From JBGSOV01 sp041738935 (GTDB lineage Bacteria > Patescibacteriota > Gracilibacteria > CAIRYL01 > GCA-016699755): DNA of 64,000 nt. A program made the translations under genes and the position numbers. Below the pieces are notes generated by a model. It searched no databases. It was not told where the DNA came from and was given only the letters and a program-made list of their open reading frames with translations. Positions 25,476-33,535 of the stretch are shown piece after piece (position 1 is the first letter of the stretch; each line of letters starts with the position of its first letter). The DNA lies in assembly GCA_041738935.1 (NCBI GenBank), contig JBGSOV010000001.1, forward strand, positions 1-64,000. Direction: 5' to 3'.

Positions 25476-26801
25476 ATGCGCCAAACCGCAATCGCTATCT
25501 GCCGCAAATTGCAAGATGCTGGTCATGAGGCGTTGTTTGCTGGGGGCGTGGTGCGTGATCGTTTGCTCGGGAAAGAATCTGACGATATCGATATCGCAAC
25601 AAGTGCGACACCCGAACAAATCGAAGCATTGTTCGACAAGAGTTATGCAATCGGGAAACATTTTGGAGTGGTTTTGATTGAAGAAAATAATCTTCATTTC
25701 GAAATTGCCACCTTTCGCAGTGACGGCGGATATAGCGATGGACGCCGTCCGGATGCGGTTTTTTTTACTAATAAAAAAGAAGACGCCTTGCGCCGAGACT
25801 TTACCTGTAATGCCTTGTTTTGGGATCCGATTGCGGAACAAATCTACGATTATGTAAACGGGCAACAAGATATTACTGATGGAATTTTGCGCTTTGTTGG
25901 CGATGCAGAAACCCGTATCAACGAAGATTTTTTGAGAATTCTGCGTGCGGTGCGTTTCAAAAATACACTCGGTTTTGCGTATGGAGACAAGCTCGAAACC
26001 GCTCTGCAAAAGCACGCAAGCCTTGTGGGACAAGTTGCTGCCGAACGTGTCAAAGCCGAACTCGAAAAAATGCTCCTCGACATTTCGCGTATTGGTGCGA
26101 TTAGTGATCTTGAGCGCCTCAAAATCTTATCAATCGTACTTCCCGAAGTCGCAGCCTTGCGCCAAATTCCCGACGCGCATCGCGATCGTGATGTGCTGGC
26201 GCATACGCTCGATTGCATCGAATTTCTTCCTGCCAAAAATGACGCGATTCTGCTCTGGGCGCTGCTTCTCCATGATACCGGCAAAGCCGAAACTTTGACA
26301 CGCAAAGGCGACCGCAATCATTTTCCACAACACGAAATCGCTTCTGAAAAAATTGCCAAGCAGGTGACTCGTCGTCTCAAATTTTCGCGCTTCGAAACCG
26401 ACAAAATCGCTTGGCTCTGCAAGCAGCATATTCCTTTTTATCAAACTCTGCAGATGACGCGCTCGCATCGTTTGCATTTTTTTGATCATCCATTTTTTGA
26501 AGATTTGATTCGTTTGTGTCGATGTGACGCACTTGCAGATGATGGTAATGATAGTCTCGTCCAACAAATCGAAGCCGAGTATCATGCCGCGCGTGAGAGT
26601 CGTTTGTTGCCACAATTTCACCCTGATCTTCTTGATGGCGACGCAATTATGCAGCTGACCAGACTTGCTGCCGGAAGCAAAATCGGCGAACTCAAATATA
26701 CTTTGCGACAAGAACAGATTGCTGGGAATATCACAACGGTCGAAGCAGCAGAAACATGGCTCAAACAACAGATCACTTCGGAAGAAAATCCTTCAGAATA
26801 A
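25476..26801 (+). CDS. cca: CCA-adding tRNA nucleotidyltransferase with HD domain, 441 aa
   Basis: Adds or repairs the 3' CCA of tRNAs. The nucleotidyltransferase head has LFAGGVVRDRLLG and the catalytic DDIDIAT (two Asp), then RRDFTCNALFWD and the RNA-binding block RINEDFLRILRAVRFKNTLGF. A C-terminal HD phosphohydrolase domain (WALLLHDTGKAETL) follows. All three tRNA genes in the window already encode CCA, so repair is the likely role for those. It overlaps the convergent CsaA-like gene by 9 nt. Confidence 0.92.
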   Translation: MRQTAIAICRKLQDAGHEALFAGGVVRDRLLGKESDDIDIATSATPEQIEALFDKSYAIGKHFGVVLIEENNLHFEIATFRSDGGYSDGRRPDAVFFTNKKEDALRRDFTCNALFWDPIAEQIYDYVNGQQDITDGILRFVGDAETRINEDFLRILRAVRFKNTLGFAYGDKLETALQKHASLVGQVAAERVKAELEKMLLDISRIGAISDLERLKILSIVLPEVAALRQIPDAHRDRDVLAHTLDCIEFLPAKNDAILLWALLLHDTGKAETLTRKGDRNHFPQHEIASEKIAKQVTRRLKFSRFETDKIAWLCKQHIPFYQTLQMTRSHRLHFFDHPFFEDLIRLCRCDALADDGNDSLVQQIEAEYHAARESRLLPQFHPDLLDGDAIMQLTRLAAGSKIGELKYTLRQEQIAGNITTVEAAETWLKQQITSEENPSE

Positions 26802-27125
26802 CTTGCTTCCCAGTGGTGCTTCTTGTTCTGGCGTAACCAAAATTACTTTTCCGTTTTCATCCGGAACCCCGAGCGTAAGCACTTCTGACACAAATTTACC
26901 AATTTGTCGTGGTGGCAAATTGACTACACCCAAAATCGTTTTTCCCACAAGCTTTGCTTGTGCATATCTTTCTGTAATCTGTACTGAGCTTTTTTTGATA
27001 CCGATTTCTTCGCCAAAGTCTATCGTCAGCTTGTATGCTGGCTTGCGCGCTTCGGGAAAATTTTGCACTTCCATAATTCTGCCGACACGAATATCAAGCT
27101 TCAAAAAATCATCGATGTGAATCAT
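26793..27125 (-). CDS. csaA: CsaA-like tRNA-binding domain protein, 110 aa
   Basis: Stand-alone OB-fold tRNA-binding domain, as in CsaA and the C-terminus of MetRS. Shown by FLKLDIRVGRIMEVQNFPEARKPAYKLTIDFG, QITERYAQAKLVGKTILGVVNLPPRQIG and EVLTLGV. The MetRS in this window (33536-34996) lacks such a domain, so this could act as a trans factor. Annotations vary between CsaA chaperone and MetRS beta subunit. Confidence 0.85.
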   Translation of the reverse strand: MIHIDDFLKLDIRVGRIMEVQNFPEARKPAYKLTIDFGEEIGIKKSSVQITERYAQAKLVGKTILGVVNLPPRQIGKFVSEVLTLGVPDENGKVILVTPEQEAPLGSKLF

Positions 27126-27253
27126 ATTCCTATAAATGTAAGCCTATTCTATCAAAGAACAGGAAAAATCTTGTGTAGCTTTTTGCTGCTCGATGTTGTG
27201 GTTGACAAAAATATTAAATAATGGAAAATGCTTGTGATTATTATTCCCTTTGT

Positions 27254-28882
27254 ATGACTGGTTTACGATTTGGCATCTTGTCGATTGTGCTTGGTTTTAC
27301 GCTGATTGCAGTTGCTTATATTAGTTTTCATTCTCGTGGAATTGCGCCCGATGCGCAGCCGTCGTACCGCTTTATACAGAACGCCAGTGCCGCATCCACT
27401 TTTGCTTTTGGTGATGTAGTCAAAACAAAATCTGGCGAAATTACCATCTGGCAAGGCACAATCTTTGGTTCGGATACAGTAATGCTCAATCTCGAAAAAA
27501 TCGTTTTTACCAATAGTGGAACGGCGACCGAAGCAGACGTTGCGTCTTATTCTCTCTATTCTCACAGTGAAAACGGCACACTTGTCCCTCTTCAAGAAAA
27601 TGTTTCGCCAAATGCAAGTGCTGGAGTTGAAATTTCTTTTCCAAATACGGCATTGCTTGCCGGAAGTAATTTGCAACTTGTGTTGACTGCCAAAATGAAC
27701 TCGAATGCAAGGTCTGGCAAAACGATTATCTTGAAGGCGGAAGCGACAAAAGTAGTAAGCGCACACGGCACACTTGTCGTTACTACAATCAACGAACAAG
27801 TCGAATCAAGGATTGTAACTGCTGGGACTGAAAATATTCCGGTTGGTGTATTTTCTTTTGTTGCGGCTCACGAAAATCTTGAAATTAAAAATCTTGCCGT
27901 GAAGATTAATGAAATTGATACGACAGGACTTTACGCTCCAGCTCTTAATCAAGCCGATGTGCTTGATGACGCTTCGGCAATTAAAAAAGTGTCACTTTTT
28001 CACAATGATGGCACCGCAGTAAAAAAAGTTGGTGGCGAAGATGCTGTTGTTACCGTACCTTTTCTTAATGGCGAGGTGCTTTTCCAAGACTTGAATTTAA
28101 TAATTGAAGATGGAATTCAAACATCGATTGAAGTTCGTGTCGACTTAAATGATATGGCTGAGTCAATGGCTAAATCGGGTCACGCGTTTTCAATGAGCCT
28201 TGATCTTGGCGCCTCTGATACTAGTATTCAAGGTGTTGATTCTGCCACTCTTTTACAAGATGACGACATCACCGTCGAAGACGAAGTAACAGAAAAAACA
28301 TTTCCCTCCGGTAAAATTTATGTTTTTAACAACAAAGTTATTGTTGAGAGATCTGCCAGTCAGCCAAGCGGACTACTCGCTTCTGGCGCCAATCAAGAAT
28401 TACTCAAATTCGATGCTGAGTTCACCGGCGATACAAACAATCCGCCATATTTGCATCAAGTCACAGTAAATATTGCAAGTTCAGACGGAGCTTGTGTGAG
28501 TGCTGATGGCGATTGTACTACCAATAATGGCACAGTTTATCTGTACAACGGCGATAACGCATTGATTGCTTCGGCTGTTAATACTGGCAGCGGCAAATTT
28601 ATCCTGACAGTCGATAATGATGCTAATGAGAACCTGGGTGGAGATATCGTGAAGACTGAAGCAAACGATTCGTACGTCAATAGTGAAACCTATACAATCC
28701 GTGCAGATGTTTATACTCTTGGTGCCGATAGTGCGCTTACTGCCACCATCAATGTTAATAGCGATGCATTTGGACAAGATGACGTTATTTGGATTGATGG
28801 CACTGATGTGTTGGCCGTACAATGGATTGATCTTGGTGTGGGCACTTCTGTTAGCAAGATTGAGAACACCCTCAGCAACTAA
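27254..28882 (+). CDS. large secreted/surface protein of unknown family, 542 aa
   Basis: A hydrophobic N-terminal segment (LSIVLGFTLIAVAYISF) acts as a signal anchor. The rest is beta-rich, low in Lys/Arg, with Asn/Asp/Gly/Thr-rich strands, as in bacterial surface proteins. Two cysteines are close together (CVSADGDC). No catalytic motif was found. The start could also be the ATG at 27221 (11 more residues). Monocistronic, with no clear promoter. Confidence 0.6.
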   Translation: MTGLRFGILSIVLGFTLIAVAYISFHSRGIAPDAQPSYRFIQNASAASTFAFGDVVKTKSGEITIWQGTIFGSDTVMLNLEKIVFTNSGTATEADVASYSLYSHSENGTLVPLQENVSPNASAGVEISFPNTALLAGSNLQLVLTAKMNSNARSGKTIILKAEATKVVSAHGTLVVTTINEQVESRIVTAGTENIPVGVFSFVAAHENLEIKNLAVKINEIDTTGLYAPALNQADVLDDASAIKKVSLFHNDGTAVKKVGGEDAVVTVPFLNGEVLFQDLNLIIEDGIQTSIEVRVDLNDMAESMAKSGHAFSMSLDLGASDTSIQGVDSATLLQDDDITVEDEVTEKTFPSGKIYVFNNKVIVERSASQPSGLLASGANQELLKFDAEFTGDTNNPPYLHQVTVNIASSDGACVSADGDCTTNNGTVYLYNGDNALIASAVNTGSGKFILTVDNDANENLGGDIVKTEANDSYVNSETYTIRADVYTLGADSALTATINVNSDAFGQDDVIWIDGTDVLAVQWIDLGVGTSVSKIENTLSN

Positions 28883-28949
28883 TTCGTAGATAGTGCTTCA
28901 TTAACCAAAAAAATGAGAACAGCACACTTATTCTTGCGCTGCTAAAAAA

Positions 28950-29351
28950 CTATTTCGCTGCCGAACGAGAATTGTTTTTACTGGCGACCCTTGCTCTGCC
29001 AGCGTATCCAAAAGCAGCCAAAGCATGCGTCGGAACATGCCATGTGGCGACTGCTTGTCCAGCAGCGCGAGCCACAAACCTTGCTGTATCGGATTTTGCT
29101 TCACGCGCAGCTGCATGCGCATCAAGCGAGAGTTTGCGTACTTCTGCCATACCCAATGTATGTTCTCCTGTCGCCCAAGCGAGGAGCACTTCTATCGCAA
29201 TTCGCGGTCGATTGTCATTGGGATTTTCTTTTTCAAAAAGAGGAAGAAGGCACATAACTTCTTCTGCTGCTTTGAGTCCAAATAACTTGTGATAATACGA
29301 ATCTCGCCATAGCGCACTCTCTTTTGACGGCGTTTTTGTTTTCTCCTTCAT
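28950..29351 (-). CDS. immunity-protein-like (Imm-5-like) protein, 133 aa
   Basis: Helical, Ala-rich protein. The block RPRIAIEVLLAWATGEHTLGMAEVR followed by AHAAAREA and ARAAGQAVATWHVPTHALAAFGYA is the pattern of the putative Imm-5-like immunity family. No toxin gene is adjacent. The start at 29351 (MKEKTKTPSK) is chosen over 29399. The function in this family is unproven. Confidence 0.65.
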   Translation of the reverse strand: MKEKTKTPSKESALWRDSYYHKLFGLKAAEEVMCLLPLFEKENPNDNRPRIAIEVLLAWATGEHTLGMAEVRKLSLDAHAAAREAKSDTARFVARAAGQAVATWHVPTHALAAFGYAGRARVASKNNSRSAAK

Positions 29352-29458
29352 GCATTTGTAAATAACAAAAGAGCCACAATTCTTTGCGTATTGTAGCAAA
29401 AAGCCGGGCGTGCACGAACAAAAGAAAAAGCCGGCAAACTGTCGACTATTCTTTGTAG

Positions 29459-29543
29459 TGGTGGGCGGAGAGGGATTCGAACCCCCGAACTCAGAGAGAG
29501 CAGATTTACAGTCTGCCGCCGTTGACCGCTTGGCTATCCGCCC
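29459..29543 (-). tRNA. tRNA-Tyr (GTA)
   Basis: Class II tRNA with a long variable arm. The acceptor stem GGGCGGA/TCCGCCC is intact, anticodon GTA lies in CTGTAAA, and the T arm GGTTCGAATCC is standard. The 3' ACCA is encoded. It follows tRNA-Thr by 49 nt, probably on the same transcript. Confidence 0.93.
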
Positions 29544-29592
29544 ATTCTTTTTTATTCACAAGTTTGCGAAGCGCACACTTGATGACAAGAGA

Positions 29593-29668
29593 TGGAGCCA
29601 CCTATCGGATTCGAACCGATGACAATCCGCTTACAAGGCGGGCGCTCTACCAGCTGAGCTAAGGTGGC
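29593..29668 (-). tRNA. tRNA-Thr (TGT)
   Basis: Class I tRNA. Acceptor GCCACCT/AGGTGGC, anticodon TGT in CTTGTAA, T arm GGTTCGAATCC. The 3' TCCA is encoded in the genome. Confidence 0.93.
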
Positions 29669-29768
29669 TTACTTCTCGTATTGTCTCTAAGTGCAGCGCT
29701 TTTGTCAACCAAACTTGCCGCCCTTGGTACAGCACATTGCGTCTCAAGGATATGGAAAAAACTTCTTC

Positions 29769-29924
29769 CTAATCGTTGCTGCTTTCTTCGACTAATTTTA
29801 CAAAACGAATTGGATCAAAATCTGATTCGCAGGCAAAATCGCAAAAGCATTCGCAGCTCGGGCTTTTGCAACTTGTGCATCCAATACAATCGGCTCCACA
29901 AGCGCACGATAAAGTTTTTAGCAT
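29769..29924 (-). CDS. small cysteine-rich protein, 51 aa
   Basis: From the ATG at 29924, nine cysteines lie within about 26 residues (pattern SCACGADCIGCTSCK, then SCECFCDFAC), followed by an acidic tail. This resembles small metal-binding proteins of metallothionein type, though no known family is matched. A longer in-frame start at 29996 exists. It is downstream of the traC-like gene and upstream of the tRNAs on the same strand. Confidence 0.4.
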   Translation of the reverse strand: MLKTLSCACGADCIGCTSCKSPSCECFCDFACESDFDPIRFVKLVEESSND

Positions 29925-30112
29925 GAGGAGGGAAAAAAGAAAAAATGCTTCAATACTATTTTTCGCAGTAAAAAAAATTTGCCGCAAACAATGCATCTTT
30001 GTAATTTTGATACAACAATAATTTCAGTAAAAAATACTCCATAAAAAATGCAGCAAGTAACACCCTAAACTAACCTGTTTTTTATCGTTTCGTAAAGATT
30101 TTTTTGACAACA

Positions 30113-30823
30113 CTACATCGGCAATAAGTTTTCACCCGAAAGATTGTGGAGTTTTTGGTGACGCGAAATCTCTGGATTATAAATCTGGTAAAACAGTTCC
30201 ACAATTTCGTTCGTACCAAGTTCTGCAATTTGCAAACCGCAGCCCTCGAGTCCCGCGCGGACAATATTGCCGCGTTCGGAAAGCACTTTTCGCAACTTTT
30301 CAAACTCGCGGTGACGCTGGCGAATATTTGCCAAACTGTCTTGCGGCGAAATATATTGTTTAAATTTTTGAAAACCATTGGTGCTTTGCGCTCGCAGCGG
30401 ATCGTGCGGAACAATTACAAAAAAGTTTTTTTCCATGATATCTGCGTACTCCACGAGTTTTTTGATGTATTCGATATATTCCACGGTTTGGCGCTTCATC
30501 AGTGCGCTGTCTTGTTTGCGCGCGATTTCTTGGAGCGAGCTGACATACGAATCAATATCCAATTTGCGCGAGCGAATCAGGATTTGTACGGGAAACTCTA
30601 AAGTGTTCAAAAATCCTTGGTACGCATAAATCAGCGCATTTTGTTCATCCACCGATTTGAGATTAAAATTCACCGAAGACGTTTTAAAAATCAGGCGCAC
30701 ACCACCATTTTTGAGCACCACCGTTCCATCACGGATTTCTGCAATTGGCAGAAAACGTTGCGAACTGGCAGTAGCAGATTTTTTGCGTTGTTTGACGCTT
30801 TTGTCAGTTTGCTCTTCGGACAT
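30113..30823 (-). CDS. TraC/VirB4 N-terminal-like protein, 236 aa
   Basis: Resembles the TraC-like domain proteins next to prgI in CPR and Firmicutes type IV secretion loci: FLPIAEIRDGTVVLKNGGVRLIFKTSSVNF, then the FLNTLEFPVQILIRSRKLDIDSYV block. The VirB4 ATPase domain (Walker A/B) is absent and no virB4 gene follows. It lies 21 nt after prgI. Likely part of a membrane-associated secretion or conjugation apparatus; the exact role is inferred. Confidence 0.7.
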   Translation of the reverse strand: MSEEQTDKSVKQRKKSATASSQRFLPIAEIRDGTVVLKNGGVRLIFKTSSVNFNLKSVDEQNALIYAYQGFLNTLEFPVQILIRSRKLDIDSYVSSLQEIARKQDSALMKRQTVEYIEYIKKLVEYADIMEKNFFVIVPHDPLRAQSTNGFQKFKQYISPQDSLANIRQRHREFEKLRKVLSERGNIVRAGLEGCGLQIAELGTNEIVELFYQIYNPEISRHQKLHNLSGENLLPM

Positions 30824-30844
30824 GCTTTACAAAAAAAAGAATCA

Positions 30845-31426
30845 TCAGGTGCTCGATTTGCGGGCAATTGTCGGGCGCACGGGGGCTTGATTGGTTGTAG
30901 TGTTGGGGTCGCCACTTGTTTGGTTGTTTTTGGCAATGGGCGACGAGGGAATATCTTGTGCTTTTTGTTCTGTCGGACTTGGAAAATGCAGCGCTTTGGT
31001 GAGTTCGTCCAATTGCGGCATGAGCGCTTTTTCTTGCATCTTTTCTTCGCTTGCGGCTTGCTCTTTTTGCTCACGCTTTTTTTCTTCCGCCTCGAGTCTG
31101 GCAGTCGGAACGGCATAGATAAGCATTGTCGATTCGTCCTTGTCCCAAATGCGCTTGTTGGGATTGACCATCGCTTCAATCATCAAAAAAATCCATTTGG
31201 TAAACTTAATCCCGCGGATTTGTAAAAAAGCGATCGCAAGCGTGATTATTGAAACAAGTCCCACAGGAGGCAGCCAAATTTCGATAAAATACGTTTTGCT
31301 GAGTGCCAAAAAAAGGACATACGCGATTCCGCCACCGACCGCACAAATGATGAGCTGTTTCATGGTGAGAGGTCCGACTATTTTGTCTTCAACCTCTACG
31401 TTCTGCGGAATTTTGTATTGCAGCAT
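30845..31426 (-). CDS. PrgI-family membrane protein, 193 aa
   Basis: Begins MLQYKIPQNVEVEDKIVGPLTMKQLI, the PrgI signature, then two membrane helices (about residues 28-50 and 55-75). A long charged tail follows (E/K/Q-rich, then Pro/Asn/Thr-rich). PrgI proteins are the VirB3-like inner-membrane part of Gram-positive type IV secretion. The start at 31426 matches the family; 31486 does not. Followed by the TraC-like gene. Confidence 0.8.
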   Translation of the reverse strand: MLQYKIPQNVEVEDKIVGPLTMKQLIICAVGGGIAYVLFLALSKTYFIEIWLPPVGLVSIITLAIAFLQIRGIKFTKWIFLMIEAMVNPNKRIWDKDESTMLIYAVPTARLEAEEKKREQKEQAASEEKMQEKALMPQLDELTKALHFPSPTEQKAQDIPSSPIAKNNQTSGDPNTTTNQAPVRPTIARKSST

Positions 31427-31482
31427 GTTTTTGACTCGAGAGTTATTTTTTCGTTTTAGTATAGCGGATTTCGTCTCTAAAA

Positions 31483-32292
31483 TCAATCAAGAAGCCGTCC
31501 GACAAAACTCCAATATTGTGCGTCATCAAAATGCTGCTGCGCAAGAAAGGCATCTTTTTTTTCTTCGAAAATGCCAAATACTGTGGCGCCCGATCCGCTC
31601 AAATGTGCATGCTTGGCACCACAATCGAGCAATGTGTGTTTGATTTTCTCCAGTTCGGGAAAATGCGCAAAAATCACGGGTTCAAAATCGTTTACCGAGG
31701 ATTCGCTTTTCTGGTCTTGCATCTCGTCAAAAGCGCGATATGCCCACGCGGTTTCGATTGCACATTGGTGTGGTTTGACGATCAAAATTTCGCCCAACTC
31801 AGCGGGATGCGTAGCGAGTGTTTCGCCGGTTCCACTCACGAGGGCACTTGGCGCTTCCCCGAGAAAAAACGGCACATCCGAACCTAACTCTGTCGCCATT
31901 TCTAATACGGTTTTTTTGTAATCGGGAAACTGCTCTGCCAAAAATAAAAGCATACTCGCGGCATCGCTGCTGCCACCACCAAGACCAGCGCCGATAGGAA
32001 TTTTTTTTGTGAGGATTATTCGCACATCGGGGTGTAGATCAGAACCAAAAAACAGACGCACCGCCCGAAAGATGAGATTGCTGCTGTCTGTCGAGATCCG
32101 AAAGACAGAGTCTTCTGCTAAAATAATTTCTATTTTCCCTATACTCGTCGGAAGGATTTTAATTTCTATTCGATCAAAAAGTGAGATTTTTTGCATAACG
32201 CTTTCAATCGTATGCAAGCCATTGGTTTGTACTGCGCCAATCCGGAGTGAATGATTGATTTTTGCCGGCACCAGTAAAAGATGCGTGTTCAT
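31483..32292 (-). CDS. ispE: 4-diphosphocytidyl-2-C-methyl-D-erythritol kinase, 269 aa
   Basis: GHMP kinase of the MEP isoprenoid pathway. Motifs are ILTKKIPIGAGLGGGSSDAA (ATP-binding loop) and HLSGSGATVFGIFEE near the C-terminus. Overlaps ispDF by 4 nt, so the two genes give three consecutive MEP activities (IspD, IspE, IspF). Confidence 0.92.
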   Translation of the reverse strand: MNTHLLLVPAKINHSLRIGAVQTNGLHTIESVMQKISLFDRIEIKILPTSIGKIEIILAEDSVFRISTDSSNLIFRAVRLFFGSDLHPDVRIILTKKIPIGAGLGGGSSDAASMLLFLAEQFPDYKKTVLEMATELGSDVPFFLGEAPSALVSGTGETLATHPAELGEILIVKPHQCAIETAWAYRAFDEMQDQKSESSVNDFEPVIFAHFPELEKIKHTLLDCGAKHAHLSGSGATVFGIFEEKKDAFLAQQHFDDAQYWSFVGRLLD

Positions 32293-33428
32293 ACGGTCAC
32301 CTTCGGAAGCGAAACGGTCACAAGAGCAAATACCGCAATGCCTTCACCTTTGCCAACGGCTGTCAGTCCTTCGCCAGAAGTTACTGTAATGCCAATCTGA
32401 TGAGAGTTTATTTCGCATACAGCAGCAATGTGCTCTTTCATTTGTGAAAAAAATGCTTCTAATTTTGGCTTACTGGCTTCGATGCTGACAGAGAGATTGG
32501 TAATTTTTCCTTCTTTTTCATACAACGCTTTCATGATTTCTGCCAAATATTGACTGGAATCGGTAATGCCGCCAGTATACATTTTGTCAGCAAAAGTGCC
32601 GAGTGACCCGCCACCAAGCGCAGACGAGAGCGCATTTGTCAGTGCATGCAAGACCGCGTCACCATCCGAATTTCCTTGCAATTTGGGCGCCGAAGTAATT
32701 GTAACGCCGCCCAAAACCAAATTTCCGCTCGTATCAAAACGGTGCGAATCTTGCCCCAGTCCAACGCGTATTTCGTTTTGCTGACTCAACATATATTCCA
32801 AAAAAAACAAATCTGCACGCGTGGTGAGTTTAAAATTTGTAGCAGAAGCCGCAACTATTTTTGGAATAACGCCAGCGGCTTCGGCAAGCTGCAAATCATC
32901 CGTCGGATTTTCACTGATATTCTGCAAACCCTTTTCAAAAATCGTACTCCGCATCGCTTGTGGTGTTTCCATAGCAAAAAGCCCACTTCGATCAATCGTA
33001 CCGCCTGTTTTGTGTCGAAGCGTGGCGGTAATCGGACGCGCGACACCAGCCGCGCCATCGGTTTTTGCTGCCGCGATTACTGTAGTAATTTCGGCATCAG
33101 TTACGCCGGGATTACAGCCATTATGAAACACCACGAGTGAAGCGCCAATTGCTACCGCTGCACGAAAACCAATCGTGCTGCTCTCAAAACGCGTTTTTCC
33201 GCCAATCACGACATCGGTGATTTTCGTATATTTCTGCATCTTCTTTTGATCCGCCACGTGTCTTTCTTTTGTCGATACAAGAATAATTTGGTCAATACTA
33301 GCGCTCTGTTGCAAGCGCTCGATGCTATATTCGATTACTTCACGCTCGCCTATTCGATATGATGATTTATCACTTCCGAAGCGAGTACCTGCTCCTGCCG
33401 CCAAAATAATTGCTACAACGATATTCAC
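32289..33428 (-). CDS. ispDF: bifunctional IspD-IspF enzyme, 379 aa
   Basis: N-terminal IspD cytidylyltransferase (VVAIILAAGAGTRFG, then a VVFHNGCNPGVTDAEI stretch in the usual HDAARP region, which is diverged). C-terminal IspF cyclodiphosphate synthase (IRVGLGQDSHRFD, LVLGGVTI, NSDGDAVLHALTNAL). The two flank IspE in the pathway. A GTG at 33428 is preferred over the ATG at 33455, because the protein then starts directly at the first IspD strand. Confidence 0.9.
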   Translation of the reverse strand: MNIVVAIILAAGAGTRFGSDKSSYRIGEREVIEYSIERLQQSASIDQIILVSTKERHVADQKKMQKYTKITDVVIGGKTRFESSTIGFRAAVAIGASLVVFHNGCNPGVTDAEITTVIAAAKTDGAAGVARPITATLRHKTGGTIDRSGLFAMETPQAMRSTIFEKGLQNISENPTDDLQLAEAAGVIPKIVAASATNFKLTTRADLFFLEYMLSQQNEIRVGLGQDSHRFDTSGNLVLGGVTITSAPKLQGNSDGDAVLHALTNALSSALGGGSLGTFADKMYTGGITDSSQYLAEIMKALYEKEGKITNLSVSIEASKPKLEAFFSQMKEHIAAVCEINSHQIGITVTSGEGLTAVGKGEGIAVFALVTVSLPKVTV

Positions 33429-33492
33429 ATAAAAAATTCTTTGATATTGTGCCACAGCTCGCCAAAATCCTAAAATTTGTCGTCTTCATTTT

Positions 33493-33520
33493 TTGCCAAA
33501 ATTATGGCATTCTGTATACA
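33493..33520 (+). promoter_or_regulatory. promoter of metG
   Basis: TTGCCA, 16 nt, TATACA. The predicted leader is about 9 nt before the ATG at 33536. Confidence 0.5.
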
Positions 33521-33535
33521 AAAATCTTTTATTTT

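Noticed and set aside
27202..27230. TTGACA upstream of the surface protein at 27254 as a promoter
   Set aside because: No acceptable -10 box occurs at 16-18 nt spacing.
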